DNA of 56,635 bases from Lysobacterales bacterium (GCA_014238945.1 JABAAB010000028.1:1-56635); one strand, 5' to 3'. Shown: positions 27,301 through 35,990, numbered from the stretch's first letter. Made by a program: numbers and translations. The notes: a model not told the origin generated them from the letters alone.

Positions 27301-28126
27301 CCTGCTGATCACTGGCGGTATCAAAAATATACAGATCACGATCCGGCACCTGTGGGTTCTTGATGATGTCAACGACAGCGAACGTCGACAAAACATTGTT
27401 GTTGTCTATCACGTGCTGCCGGGCATTGAAGGTACACAAGTCCTGGTCGATCCTGCCGTCACAGCCGGATATCTGGGTGCGGTTGTTGGATTCGAATGGA
27501 ATGACATAAAGCCGGCCACCACGTACGACAATGTCCCGAGGGTCCTGCGCGGTGATGTCCAGGTTCTTCTCCAGCTGGCGTGTTGCCACATTGACCACGG
27601 CGATCTGGTTCTCCGAAGACAGTGCGATATAGGCCTTTTCGTTGCTGGCGAACGCTATACCAACCGGTTCATCAAATCGGGTTGCGCGTGTAAAGGGATC
27701 AAAATCCTGCACCGTCGCAATGACCTGCAGGTAGGTGTTATTGTCCGGGTTGGTATCAATGACACTGACCGAATCTGAAACGTGATTGGAAACCCAGACC
27801 TCTAAACCATCTGGTCTCACCGCGATACCAACCGGATCAATACCCACATTTATTCGACTGACGATGGTACGGGTGATGGTATTGATAACATCGACCGTAT
27901 CGGCTGCCGTGTTGGTCACCAACACCAGTCCATTGTGTACAACAATTGGTGAAGCATGCGGACTCAGAAAGGTGGGATGACCTATGTCTTTGGCCTTTGC
28001 ATCGGCCATACCAATGGCCAGTACAAACATTGCCAGGATGATCTCAACAAACCAGCCGGGAACCGGGATTCTTTTAATGGAGAAACTCCCGCGGGACAAC
28101 AATACTGGTCTCGATTCCGCCCTCAT
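24365..28126 (-). CDS. Exported beta-propeller protein with c-type heme motifs
   Basis: 1253 residues. A signal peptide (IILAMFVLAIGMADAKA) is followed by YVTN/YncE-type propeller repeats (LVLVTNTAADTVDVINTITR; GIAVRPDGLEVWVSNHVSDS; AVVNVATRQLEK). A middle region then carries two CXXCH heme-binding motifs, CESCHPDGG and CGNCHRMPF, as in diheme peroxidase-like domains. Further on are an immunoglobulin/IPT-like stretch, a thrombospondin type-3 calcium motif (DNCPDIPNPQQRDSDGDGVG) and two copies of a C-terminal module beginning AGISGAWYDP.NDGEGW. It is probably a periplasmic or surface redox protein; the electron partner and substrate are not visible. It is monocistronic and divergent from the ureohydrolase gene. 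Confidence 0.85.
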   Translation of the reverse strand: MRAESRPVLLSRGSFSIKRIPVPGWFVEIILAMFVLAIGMADAKAKDIGHPTFLSPHASPIVVHNGLVLVTNTAADTVDVINTITRTIVSRINVGIDPVGIAVRPDGLEVWVSNHVSDSVSVIDTNPDNNTYLQVIATVQDFDPFTRATRFDEPVGIAFASNEKAYIALSSENQIAVVNVATRQLEKNLDITAQDPRDIVVRGGRLYVIPFESNNRTQISGCDGRIDQDLCTFNARQHVIDNNNVLSTFAVVDIIKNPQVPDRDLYIFDTASDQQVEVVEGLGTLLYGLAVDSGGRVFVTQTDARNDVNGRAGTHKDGLEEMENRAFLNQVTQLDCSGGSCTLPQFIELEPLPPANPAPGMALATPFAIEISGDDTTLFITAAGSDTLFTMDTASGQVLGRTQVGAVPRGIALVSNETGQALQAWVFNAVANTVSLVDVASPASPGVVETITLEDPTHPAVKRGRIAFNVAGASTTGTFSCESCHPDGGTDQLAWILDTPICDLPGCDQIPPRITMPIRGLRDTAPYHWDGIPGDPYGGRNTAAINGSVPPNCNLDQPESCTRVLVDGGLASTMCAMGICPVNDEGKEGALSAAERDDMAKFLLSVPYPPAQRRSYTNVLSNRARDGFILFHIDGDLQGDPEPNVCGNCHRMPFWVSTNTPGTGMEAPTWRGAWDRWLILPQGRLNIIDFDFYRNITEQGIPERKMWRFSWASRTRFDPVWDMVIEGSTGFSGSFARQVTLNTSSAEATLTDDLLDALELSATEDGIVLQAEGVLIQSGMQGDTVTPVALQFDHLLDGGSYVERDKVLVSFTRSELVSLARAGEFVGTFTARLGVNVDVEHPQPAIWSEGAIHVQRGPQIFPTISGDDTTVVISGRHIREGANLYMNGRRVPGTVTCKDGELPDCNGEILHAQFDSLPSFGGIHLMQVQNPDGLFSNDYIIHSNILGQDNCPDIPNPQQRDSDGDGVGDRCDDDAFDFDINAGISGAWYDPVNDGEGWFVQLLGDDRAVVYWFTYTPPGEDMKQAQAWVGGVGEIKGSSIVIPSARTVITSGPPFGPDFDPARVVRSPWGKIVLSFSDCDGGVMYYRSDDPDYGNGSLDLVRLTNIQNLDCGNTSQIESVPQPLDDFRVTAGISGAWYDPANDGEGWLLEILDDDQALVTWFSYDPDGNQAWFLNTGSVAGNTITFDLQIPTGTDFGPTFEANDLSRPAWGTAVFTFDDCNSGTMSYASNLEGYGSGSLGLTRITHISGLDCQ

Positions 28127-28246
28127 CGCGTCAGTTTACCCCAGCAGCAGCACAAAGTGCGAAGACTTTCGTTGAACTCGATCATTAGCAGGACAACACG
28201 ACAGAATTTCTCTCCGCTATACTCTTGTGCACCGTATCATTAACAT

Positions 28247-29254
28247 ATGTCCATTAAATCAAAGGCCAATCAGTTGAAAGGAAGTAAACAGAATAAGCAC
28301 GCCATTGATGCCCAGGCGTACAATCCACGCAAGGAACCACGCTACACCGATATTGCGTCCTTCATGCGTGCACCATTGGCCGATTCACTCGACGACCTGG
28401 ACATTGCACTGATCGGTGTACCCACCGACCTCGGTGTCACCAACCGGGCCGGTGCAAGACATGGGCCACGTGAGATTCGCAATGCTTCCAGCCTGATGAG
28501 GTGCATCAACCTGGCCACCCGCGTCGAGCCGTTTGAATTATGCCGTATCGCCGATGTGGGAGATGTGCGTTTCAGTCAGCAGTATGAGCTGGCGGCACAG
28601 GTGAAAGAGATCGAAAGCCATTACCACAAAATCCATCAGGCCGGAGTCATCCCGCTCACGGCCGGGGGTGATCACTCCATCACATACCCCATATTCAGGG
28701 CCATCGCAGCAGACGGCCCCATCGGCATGGTGCACATCGATGCGCACACCGATACCTGGGGTGAGTTCTGGGGTTCCAAGTACCACCACGGGGCGCCGTT
28801 CCGATTGGCGGTTGAAGACGGTCTTCTGGATCCCAATCGCACCATCCAAATTGGTATCCGGGGCGGTCAGAACTTTATGGATGGAATTGAGTTTTCCCTG
28901 GATCACGGTATGCGCGTGGTGTTCATCGAGGAGTTTGCCGACCTTGGACCGGTAAAGATTGCCGAACTGGCGCGTGAAATCGTGGGTGATGGCCCAACCT
29001 ATATTTCCTTTGACGTGGATGGTCTGGACCCGGTCTATGCACCTGGTACCGGTACGCCGGAAGTCGGTGGTATGACCACGCTGGAGGCTCAGCGTCTTTT
29101 ACGCGGTCTGCGGGGTCTGAACCTGGTGGGAGGTGACGTGGTGGAAGTGGCTCCTCCCTTCGATCAAACCGGCAATACCGCCCTGGTGGGTGCGACAATG
29201 ATGTTCGAGATTCTTTGCCTGCTGGCGGAGAGCCTGGCCACTTCAGTGGACTGA
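28247..29254 (+). CDS. Agmatinase-family ureohydrolase
   Basis: 335 residues with all manganese-ligand motifs of the arginase/agmatinase fold: GGDHS, DAHTDTW and SFDVDGLDP. Further signatures are GVPTDLGVTNRAGARHGPRE and YHHGAPFRLAVEDGLLDP. The reaction is hydrolysis of a guanidino compound to urea and an amine; whether the substrate is agmatine, guanidinobutyrate, guanidinopropionate or another cannot be decided from sequence, so no symbol is given. It stands at the edge of an amine/amino-acid catabolic island and may supply amines to it. The gene is transcribed alone. Confidence 0.9.
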   Translation: MSIKSKANQLKGSKQNKHAIDAQAYNPRKEPRYTDIASFMRAPLADSLDDLDIALIGVPTDLGVTNRAGARHGPREIRNASSLMRCINLATRVEPFELCRIADVGDVRFSQQYELAAQVKEIESHYHKIHQAGVIPLTAGGDHSITYPIFRAIAADGPIGMVHIDAHTDTWGEFWGSKYHHGAPFRLAVEDGLLDPNRTIQIGIRGGQNFMDGIEFSLDHGMRVVFIEEFADLGPVKIAELAREIVGDGPTYISFDVDGLDPVYAPGTGTPEVGGMTTLEAQRLLRGLRGLNLVGGDVVEVAPPFDQTGNTALVGATMMFEILCLLAESLATSVD

Positions 29255-29327
29255 ACTTATAAGCTGGAAACAAATATTTTGAGCCACCCATTGCCCGCTG
29301 TCAGGACCGGTCATGCAGATAACTGAA

Positions 29328-30431
29328 CTACTCCATGCTGATGACAATCTTTCCCCTGGCATGTCCTTCCTCTGAATAGCGCAGCGCATCCGGGACTTCA
29401 TTCAATGGATAACTCCGGTCCATGACCGGTGTCAGTTTCCCCGTGCTCATCAGGTCACCCAGTACGTCCAGATCCGTTTGGCGCAAACTTGCCAGTAGCG
29501 TGATGAATTTCTGTCCCACAAACGGTGAATACAGCAATGCTTTAAGCGGATTTTTCAATGGGCCGATCCAGTTGCCCTTGGCTCCACCCACCATGACCAG
29601 CGATCCGTCGGCTTCAAGCGCCTGGCGGTTTTCTGACAACGAGTGATTGCCCACCATATCGATAATCAGGTCGTAACGATGCCCGGTTCTGGTGTAATCC
29701 ACCTGGCGGTAGTCGATGACGTGATCCGCACCCATTGAACGCACCATTTCGTGGTTCCGTGCACTGCAAACACCGGTGACCTCGGCCCCGTAGTACTTGG
29801 CAATTTGAACGGCAAAGGTCCCCACACCACCGGACGCGCCATTGATCAGGACCCTTTGACCCTTCTGCACTTGCCCCTCGTCACGCAACGCCTGCAAAGC
29901 GGTAATCGCCGCAATCGGAACGGATGCGGCCTGCTCAAAAGACATATTGGCTGGTATAAGGGACACCGCGCCGTTCTCAGCGATGGTTAGATATTCCGCG
30001 AAGGCACCTTTTCCGCCACCAAATACCTCGTCTCCGGGTTTGAATTTCGTGACCTTCTCACCAACGGCCTCGACGGTGCCGGCAAAGTCCACCCCAAGCC
30101 CGGGATTATCCGGTAAACCAAGGCCGGAACCCAAACGCATCAGATATGGAGAACCCCTCATATAATGCCAATCCAGCGGGTTGACACCTGCAGCACGTAT
30201 TTTAATCAGAATCTGGTCGTCCGCAGGCTTGGGCTTTTCAACCTGCGCTACCTCCAGTACGTCCGTTGATCCATAGCAGGAATAATAGATGGCCTTCATT
30301 CGCTCCGATTGCTCAGAGAGTTCAGGTGCGGGCGTGCATGCGGAATCGTAGCTGATGACCAGCGCCAGCGATAAAAACACAAGACCCACGAGCGCCAGTA
30401 AAGATGCTGTAATTTTTTTCCATCTCTTCAT
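29328..30431 (-). CDS. Membrane-anchored MDR-type NAD(P)-dependent oxidoreductase
   Basis: 367 residues. An N-terminal membrane anchor (SLLALVGLVFLSLALVISYD) is followed at about residue 45 by a zinc-independent medium-chain dehydrogenase/quinone reductase. Motifs are MKAIYYSCYGSTDVLEV, NPLDWHYMRGSPY, GVDFAGTVEAVGEKVTKFKP, the Rossmann VLINGASGGVGTFAVQIAKY and a final HARGKIVI. No structural-zinc cysteine cluster is present. Relatives reduce quinones or enones; the anchor is uncommon and tethers the enzyme at the membrane. It lies 56 bp behind the M28 peptidase gene on the same strand, likely in one transcript. Confidence 0.88.
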   Translation of the reverse strand: MKRWKKITASLLALVGLVFLSLALVISYDSACTPAPELSEQSERMKAIYYSCYGSTDVLEVAQVEKPKPADDQILIKIRAAGVNPLDWHYMRGSPYLMRLGSGLGLPDNPGLGVDFAGTVEAVGEKVTKFKPGDEVFGGGKGAFAEYLTIAENGAVSLIPANMSFEQAASVPIAAITALQALRDEGQVQKGQRVLINGASGGVGTFAVQIAKYYGAEVTGVCSARNHEMVRSMGADHVIDYRQVDYTRTGHRYDLIIDMVGNHSLSENRQALEADGSLVMVGGAKGNWIGPLKNPLKALLYSPFVGQKFITLLASLRQTDLDVLGDLMSTGKLTPVMDRSYPLNEVPDALRYSEEGHARGKIVISME

Positions 30432-30487
30432 CGGTCAATATTCCATGTTGGACACCGCTGGAAAAGCAGGTCAGCAACAACGGCCCA

Positions 30488-32221
30488 TCAGGGACGCTGG
30501 GCGTCCCGCTTGGAACGGAACTCTGTGCCTTCCGCCCAGTTGGGCCAGTCATCGCTGTTGGCCACATCCAGACCGGTCCTGAAAAATACTTCCATGTCTT
30601 CCAGCGCACCGCTGACATCCCAGCTCAGGTCATACTCATCCGAAACCCGGTGGTAGTGTTCACGGGTGTATTCATTGGCTCTTTCCATACCGTATTCGAC
30701 CCCTTTTTCACGGTTGTCGTAGCCTCCACCCGGATACAACATTGGCACACCTTCCTTGGCCAGTTCAAAATGATCGGAACGATAGTAGTAGCCTTTCTCT
30801 GACTCGCGGTCACCTTCAAGTACCCGCTCCTGGCTTGCCGCTGCAGCGGCGAGATACGAATCGAGATCACTCATGCCCAGACCGACCACCGTGATATCAC
30901 GTGTCGCCCCCACGATGTTCATACCATCCATATTCAGTCCACCGACTGTATTTTTCAGCGGAAATAACGGGTCGGAGGCGTAATAAAGTGAACCCAGCAA
31001 ACCTTGCTCCTCGGCTGTCAGGGCCAGGAAAAGCACGCTGCGCCGTGGTGCCTGGGGCAGTGCGGTGTAGGCCCTGGCCAACTCCAGCAATGCGGCCGTG
31101 CCACTGGCATTGTCCAGCGCGCCATTGTAGATCTGGTCGCCTTCGAGATTCGGATCCGTACCCAGGTGGTCCCAGTGTGCCATGTAGATGAAGATTTCAT
31201 CCGGTGCCTCGCTACCCTTCAACAACGCTGCAACATTGTTGGAAAGGACCTGCTCGGTCTGGTTTTCTATGTTTGCGCTTGCTTTCAGGCCCATTTCAAT
31301 TGCTGTAAAACCGGGTTGTTGTGCCCGCTTGTACAACTCTTCCAGATCCATCGAGGCCATGGTAAACAGAGAATCGGCATGCTCGCGGGTAATCCATCCT
31401 TCAACCGAGACCAGTGATGCACCCTGGTCTGGCAACACCATGTCGAACTGTGGTCCGGTCCAGCTGTTTTCCACCGTGGCCCAGCCATAGGCCGCCGGCA
31501 GGGTATCGTGCACGATAATGGCACCCACAGCGCCCTGTCTGGCTGCCTCTGCGAACTTGTAATCCCAGCGACCGTAGTAGGTCATGGTATTGCCATTGAA
31601 CAAATCCGGGTCCTGGGTAGCAAAACCGGGATCATTGACCAGCATGACCACCGTTTTTCCGCTCACATCCACACCTGCATAGTCATTCCAGTCACGCTCC
31701 GGGGCGTTGATGCCATAACCAACAAAGATCATCTCGGATTCACTGATGGATACGCCGGATACCTGTTTCCTGGTCCAGATCACCTGGTCCGGTCCGTAAT
31801 CCAGCACCATGTCTTCGCCGTCACCACCACCGAAAGTCAATGCTGGTTTGTTGACCGCCTCTACCCAGGCCAAAGGCACTTCCTGGGTGTAGCTGTCGCC
31901 ATTGGCAGGTTCCAGGCCAAGACCCTCAAAGTGCTCCACCAGGTAGGCCACCGTCAGTTCCTCACCCGGTGAAGCGGGGCCACGGCCACCGAATTCATCC
32001 GAGGCCAGAAGTGCCACGTGGCTGCGGTATCCCTCTTCGGTCATTGCTTCCACACCGATACTGATCGGGTCCTCCGTCTTTGCCGGGACCGACGAGGTCT
32101 GCGCTGGACCGACTGGTGGGGAGGCAGTGTCTTCACTGCCACAGGCAACCAGCAACAGGACCATGCTCAGATGTGCAAGTATCAGTGGAACATAAAATTT
32201 ACCATGATGACCTCGGTTCAT
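30488..32221 (-). CDS. M28-family peptidase lipoprotein
   Basis: 577 residues from ATG 32221 (GGAAA just upstream). The lipobox VLLLVACG marks a lipoprotein. A PA-domain insert (GKTVVMLVNDPGF to GAVGAIIVHDT) precedes the M28 zinc domain, where all metal ligands are seen: His in MAHWDHLG, Asp in GALDNASG, catalytic Glu pair in LTAEEQGLLGS, Asp in NMDGMNI, and a C-terminal His in EHYHRVSDEYD. It should be an aminopeptidase acting in the periplasm or on the cell surface, feeding amino acids to the catabolic island next to it. It is 104 bp behind the transaminase gene, same strand. Confidence 0.92.
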   Translation of the reverse strand: MNRGHHGKFYVPLILAHLSMVLLLVACGSEDTASPPVGPAQTSSVPAKTEDPISIGVEAMTEEGYRSHVALLASDEFGGRGPASPGEELTVAYLVEHFEGLGLEPANGDSYTQEVPLAWVEAVNKPALTFGGGDGEDMVLDYGPDQVIWTRKQVSGVSISESEMIFVGYGINAPERDWNDYAGVDVSGKTVVMLVNDPGFATQDPDLFNGNTMTYYGRWDYKFAEAARQGAVGAIIVHDTLPAAYGWATVENSWTGPQFDMVLPDQGASLVSVEGWITREHADSLFTMASMDLEELYKRAQQPGFTAIEMGLKASANIENQTEQVLSNNVAALLKGSEAPDEIFIYMAHWDHLGTDPNLEGDQIYNGALDNASGTAALLELARAYTALPQAPRRSVLFLALTAEEQGLLGSLYYASDPLFPLKNTVGGLNMDGMNIVGATRDITVVGLGMSDLDSYLAAAAASQERVLEGDRESEKGYYYRSDHFELAKEGVPMLYPGGGYDNREKGVEYGMERANEYTREHYHRVSDEYDLSWDVSGALEDMEVFFRTGLDVANSDDWPNWAEGTEFRSKRDAQRP

Positions 32222-32325
32222 TGGGTTTCCTTTCTTTTCGAACGATGTGAAGACCGGCAATTATACGCCAACACCCACACGGGCATTGGCCACGGATTTT
32301 TGACTGCTATTTTAAAGAAATGACC

Positions 32326-33642
32326 TTATCGGTGTGAAACTTGTAATACCTGTTCTATCAATGGCTTATGCCGATCGATGAACTTCTCCAGACCAACACG
32401 TACGCTGGAAAAATGTGCGCTTGTCATGGGCAATGACAGGAACAGGTCACCCCGGTTACACAAAAGCAACCCGTCGAGCAGCATTTCCATGTGTAACAGT
32501 GGCCGAAGCGAACGGTTTCCGGCACTGATGTCAGTGGCCTTTTCAATGGGCTTGTGTGTGAAATGAACTGCGAATATGGATCCCATTCCGTTGCAGTACA
32601 TCGGCACCGCCAGGGCGGCAAACATCTGGTTGAGTGAAACCCGGAATGCCTCGGAACTTACCAGGAATTCCATTGCCCGTTGGGGGGTAAATATCTGTCC
32701 CATCGCGACACTGCCTGCGGCCATCGAGCAGGCATTATTATTGAAAGTGCCGGCATGATTCCAAAAACCGGGCTGTTTGGGATTGAAGCGTGACATGATT
32801 TCAGCACTGCCACCGAATGCACCTGTTGGCAACCCACCACCGATAAATTTTCCCACTGTGGTCAGATCCGGTTTTATCCCCAACTCTCCCTGCATTCCGG
32901 CAGGGCCAATCCGGGAGGTTTTGACCTCGTCAAATATCAGCAACGCCCCGGTTTTCTCTGTCTCATAGCGGAGCATTTCCATGAATTCGCCGCTTCCGGG
33001 GATATTGCCACCGGCGCCCAGTATGGGCTCAACGATGACGGCCGCCAGTTCGTCACCGGTCCGGCGTATCAAATCGGCCGTGCCTTCGGTATCGTTGTAA
33101 TCGGCAAGCAGGAAATCATGCGGGACGTTGAGCATCTGGCCGCCAGCAGGAAACTTGATGACTCCGCCGTGATAGGCCTCCCTGAATACCAGTATCCTGT
33201 CACGGCCGGTCAGGGCCCTGGCCGCCGACAGTGCCATCAGGTTCGCCTCGGTGCCGGAATTGCAAAATCTGACCTGATCAATGGACGGAAATCGTGTGCA
33301 CAACAGGGCCGCCAGTTCTCTTTCATAACGGGTGGGTGCACCCATGACGATGCCACTGTCCAGCGCCTCGTGCACCGCCCGTTTGATCTTTTCCTCAGAA
33401 TGTCCAAACAGCCCAGCGGAGAACTCGCCAACAAAATCAACATAACGGTGCCCATCCACGTCCACGAGTTCAGCACCTTCTCCTGCAACCATGGTCAGTG
33501 GGTACGGATCATAGTGTAATACCGCCCGTGTATTGCCACCGGGCATATGGGCCCCGGCACTGTTGTCTGCAACTTCACTTTTCGGATTGGCGGCAATATA
33601 GCGTGCGCGGGCATCTTCAATGGCTTGATCGAGTAAATTCAT
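32326..33642 (-). CDS. Class III PLP transaminase, beta-amino-acid type
   Basis: 438 residues from ATG 33642 (ATG 33666 is possible). Fold-type I with GSA-aminomutase-like architecture: MPGGNTRAVLHYDPYPL, CNSGTEANLMAL, the Asp in LLIFDEVKTSR (Asp238) and the PLP lysine in TTVGKFIGGGLPTGAFGG (Lys265). The N-terminal PGGNTRAV Arg (Arg39) sits where the Variovorax beta-phenylalanine transaminase has Arg41, which binds the beta-amino-acid carboxylate; the catalytic Lys (265 versus 267 there) keeps the same offset. Similarity continues along the chain, as recalled from memory. This favours a beta-amino-acid transaminase over glutamate-1-semialdehyde aminomutase. It is followed by CoA-transferase genes whose substrate is a 3-oxo acid, exactly its predicted product type. 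Confidence 0.85.
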   Translation of the reverse strand: MNLLDQAIEDARARYIAANPKSEVADNSAGAHMPGGNTRAVLHYDPYPLTMVAGEGAELVDVDGHRYVDFVGEFSAGLFGHSEEKIKRAVHEALDSGIVMGAPTRYERELAALLCTRFPSIDQVRFCNSGTEANLMALSAARALTGRDRILVFREAYHGGVIKFPAGGQMLNVPHDFLLADYNDTEGTADLIRRTGDELAAVIVEPILGAGGNIPGSGEFMEMLRYETEKTGALLIFDEVKTSRIGPAGMQGELGIKPDLTTVGKFIGGGLPTGAFGGSAEIMSRFNPKQPGFWNHAGTFNNNACSMAAGSVAMGQIFTPQRAMEFLVSSEAFRVSLNQMFAALAVPMYCNGMGSIFAVHFTHKPIEKATDISAGNRSLRPLLHMEMLLDGLLLCNRGDLFLSLPMTSAHFSSVRVGLEKFIDRHKPLIEQVLQVSHR

Positions 33643-33690
33643 GTTGCTGTTGGCTTTTTCATGCATTCCGTAGCGACTTTCTGAATGCCA

Positions 33691-34335
33691 TCATATTGGC
33701 GGCAATATTGGAGCACCGGTTTTACTTTCAACTTCCTCAAAATCGATACCGGGGGCCAGTTCCACCACCCGGAATCCATCCGGCGTGACATCAACCACGG
33801 CCAGGTCGGTAAATATGCGGGAAACCACACCGGGCCCTGTCAATGGGTAGCTGCACCTTTCAACCAGCTTTGCGTCACCACCACGGGTGCTGTGCTTGGT
33901 AATAACGAAAATCTGTTTGACCCCCTGTACCAGGTCCATGGCACCGCCTACCGCCGGTATGGCACCCGGCGCACCCGTGGACCAGTTGGCAATGTCACCG
34001 TTTGACGCCACCTGCATGGTGCCGAGCACACACACATCAATGTGGCCTCCCCGTATCATGCTGAAGCTGTCCGCATGGTGGAAATATGACGCGCCTGGCA
34101 GCGCGGTAACATACTTCTTGCCGGCGTTCATCAGGTCCAGGTCCAGTTCATCCTCTTCGGGTGGCGGACCCATACCCAATAAACCGTTTTCCGTGTGATA
34201 GATGAATTCCCGGCCCTCGGGCACATACCTCGTGACCAGTTCCGGTATTCCAATACCCAGGTTTACATAGGAACCATCGGGTATATCCCGGGCTGCCCGG
34301 GCGGCCATCTGTTCTCTTGTCCAGCCTGCGCTCAT
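33691..34335 (-). CDS. 3-oxoacid CoA-transferase, subunit B
   Basis: 214 residues, full length for the beta subunit of class I CoA-transferases. The catalytic glutamate is in the ENGLLGMGP motif; also seen are VNLGIGIPELVTRYVPEG and the GAPGAIPAVGGAMDLVQGVK core. With subunit A it moves CoA from succinyl- or acetyl-CoA onto a 3-oxo acid in the cytoplasm. Its start overlaps the stop of subunit A by 4 bp (ATGA), so the two are translationally coupled. It lies 48 bp upstream of the transaminase gene. Confidence 0.93.
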   Translation of the reverse strand: MSAGWTREQMAARAARDIPDGSYVNLGIGIPELVTRYVPEGREFIYHTENGLLGMGPPPEEDELDLDLMNAGKKYVTALPGASYFHHADSFSMIRGGHIDVCVLGTMQVASNGDIANWSTGAPGAIPAVGGAMDLVQGVKQIFVITKHSTRGGDAKLVERCSYPLTGPGVVSRIFTDLAVVDVTPDGFRVVELAPGIDFEEVESKTGAPILPPI

Positions 34336-35042
34336 GGGTAGCGCCCTGCCCCGGCGATGAGGGTGTCTTCGTGTATCGGGTCGGTCACTTCGACCACGCG
34401 ATTGACAAAAATCCCGGGTGTGATGACATGCTCGGGATCGATCTCACCCGCAGTTACCAACTTCCCGGTCTGCACTATGGTCGTGGTGGCTGCCATGCAC
34501 ATGATGGGGCTGAAATTCCGGGCGGTCTTGTTGTAGGTCAGGTTACCGAGCGGGTCAGCGACTTCGCATTTGATCAGTGCAAAATCCGCCTTGAGCCAGG
34601 GTTCCATCACGTAGGTTCTCCCATCGAACTTTCGATCCTCTTTCCCCTGCGCCAGTACCGTGCCGACGGTGGTGGGTGTATAAAAGGCCGGAATACCGGC
34701 ACCGGCAGCACGGATTCGTTCGGCCAGCGTGCCCTGTGGCACCAGCTCAAGTTCGATTTTCCCCTCTTTGTACATCCTGGGGAAAACCCTGGACTGGCTG
34801 GACCGGGGAAAAGAGCAAATCATTTTGCTGACCTGGCCGTTGCCGATCAGTGCCGCCAGACCCACTTCTCCATTGCCCGTATTGTTATTGATCACGGTGA
34901 GATCTTTTGCGCCATGGTCTATCAGGGCATGCAGTAATTCTATCGGACTCCCCGACGCACCAAAGCCACCCACCATCACAATCGCGCCATCCGGGATGTC
35001 GGCGACTGCTTCGGCAACGGACGAAAACTTCTTGCTAATCAC
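34332..35042 (-). CDS. 3-oxoacid CoA-transferase, subunit A
   Basis: 236 residues, with the alpha-subunit signatures AIVMVGGFGASGSPIELLHA, TVINNNTGNGEVGLAALI, the SFPRSSQSRVF segment and GIPAFYTPTTVGT. Sequence supports the SCOT/AtoD/PcaI group but does not separate acetoacetate from 3-oxoadipate or other 3-oxo acids, so no symbol is assigned. It is the first enzyme gene downstream of the RpiR regulator (26-bp gap) and overlaps subunit B. Confidence 0.93.
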   Translation of the reverse strand: MISKKFSSVAEAVADIPDGAIVMVGGFGASGSPIELLHALIDHGAKDLTVINNNTGNGEVGLAALIGNGQVSKMICSFPRSSQSRVFPRMYKEGKIELELVPQGTLAERIRAAGAGIPAFYTPTTVGTVLAQGKEDRKFDGRTYVMEPWLKADFALIKCEVADPLGNLTYNKTARNFSPIMCMAATTTIVQTGKLVTAGEIDPEHVITPGIFVNRVVEVTDPIHEDTLIAGAGRYP

Positions 35043-35068
35043 GGGTGCTCCTCATTGTTTACAACCAA

Positions 35069-35911
35069 CTACAGGAATGCCTCAGTTTGTCCCCACAACG
35101 TCTCGATGCGGTCTATACGTGTCGTCGCTTCGTCATGCAGGTCCTTGGCAATCTGGGACACGAGTAGTTCTGCCATCGATACGGCAGGAACAGAACTGTC
35201 AAACGGCCCCACTGCGGGCACTTCGATTTCACACCAGGTATCGGCCAGTTCGACCAGTGGAGAAAGCGGGCTGTCGGTAATGGCCACGATGGTGACACCA
35301 GCATCGGCAAAAACACGCGTGGCCGTGGTCACCTGCCGGCGGTAACGAAAAAAATCGAACACTACGGCCGCATCATGTGGTCCGGCGTCACTGAGATCGG
35401 TTCCGAATGAATGTTCCTCCAGCGAACGCACACCCGGTCGAACCATGGACAAGCCACTGTGCAATGCGTGCGCGCCGGCCTGGGAAGTTTCACCAGAAAG
35501 AATCCAGACATTTCTGGCCCGCACCAGTGGTTTGGCAAGCACCTTCAGACGGTCCCCTTCAAGCGCATCAAATACCGAAGAAATTGCCCGGTCGATCGCC
35601 GCCCTTGCTCCAAGGGGGGTCTCTTCATCGTGCCTGATCCGTTCGCTTGGACGTGCCAGGCGGTGGGACAGGTTGCTGCGCATGTGTCTCTGCAACTGTG
35701 TGTAGCCACTGAATCCAAGCTTGTTGGCAAAGCGGACGATGCTGGGCCGGCTGGTCCCGACAAGACCGGCCAGATCCGAGACCGTACCAAAAGCTATCAA
35801 CGTGGGTTCGGCCAGTACCTGCTGCGCAATACGCTCATCGGTGGGTGTCAGCCCGTTGCCGACCGCCGCGACAAGATCTGAAATAGACGTGGGTGATTTC
35901 ATCATGTTCAT
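35069..35911 (-). CDS. MurR/RpiR-family regulator (HTH plus SIS)
   Basis: 280 residues. The N-terminal HTH_6 domain (ERIAQQVLAEPTLIAFGTVS, LVGTSRPSIVRFANKLGFSG, YTQLQRHMRS) is followed by a SIS domain (VWILSGETSQAGAHALHSGL; DAAVVFDFFRYRRQVTTATR; GVTIVAITDSPLSPLVELAD). SIS domains usually bind phosphosugars, yet in several RpiR proteins beside amino-acid or betaine genes the ligand is a different metabolite. The gene leads the CoA-transferase/transaminase operon and is divergent from the aminomutase gene with paired repeats between, so it likely controls both. ATG 35911 and ATG 35905 are both possible starts. Confidence 0.9.
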   Translation of the reverse strand: MNMMKSPTSISDLVAAVGNGLTPTDERIAQQVLAEPTLIAFGTVSDLAGLVGTSRPSIVRFANKLGFSGYTQLQRHMRSNLSHRLARPSERIRHDEETPLGARAAIDRAISSVFDALEGDRLKVLAKPLVRARNVWILSGETSQAGAHALHSGLSMVRPGVRSLEEHSFGTDLSDAGPHDAAVVFDFFRYRRQVTTATRVFADAGVTIVAITDSPLSPLVELADTWCEIEVPAVGPFDSSVPAVSMAELLVSQIAKDLHDEATTRIDRIETLWGQTEAFL

Positions 35912-35914
35912 ATC

Positions 35915-35954
35915 GTTACATTATCACAATTTATAAGTTCAATGTGTTACATTA
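35915..35954. promoter_or_regulatory. Paired operator-like repeats in the RpiR/aminomutase divergent promoter
   Basis: GTTACATTA occurs at 35915-35923 and again at 35946-35954, 31 bp apart, i.e. three helical turns on the same face. The second copy overlaps the small inverted repeat AATGT-GTT-ACATT. The element fills the gap of about 80 bp between the divergent starts, where a dimeric or tetrameric regulator would be expected to bind. Confidence 0.55.
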
Positions 35955-35990
35955 ACGCTTGGAAGAAACATTGCAAAAATGAGGTGTGAA

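Noticed and set aside
32326-33642. Glutamate-1-semialdehyde aminomutase (HemL)
   Set aside because: Same fold, but the PGGNTRAV Arg, the neighbouring CoA-transferase and the overall resemblance to beta-phenylalanine transaminase fit a catabolic beta-transaminase better.
35411-35881. 156-codon plus-strand frame
   Set aside because: Antisense to the RpiR regulator; no motif and no start signal.
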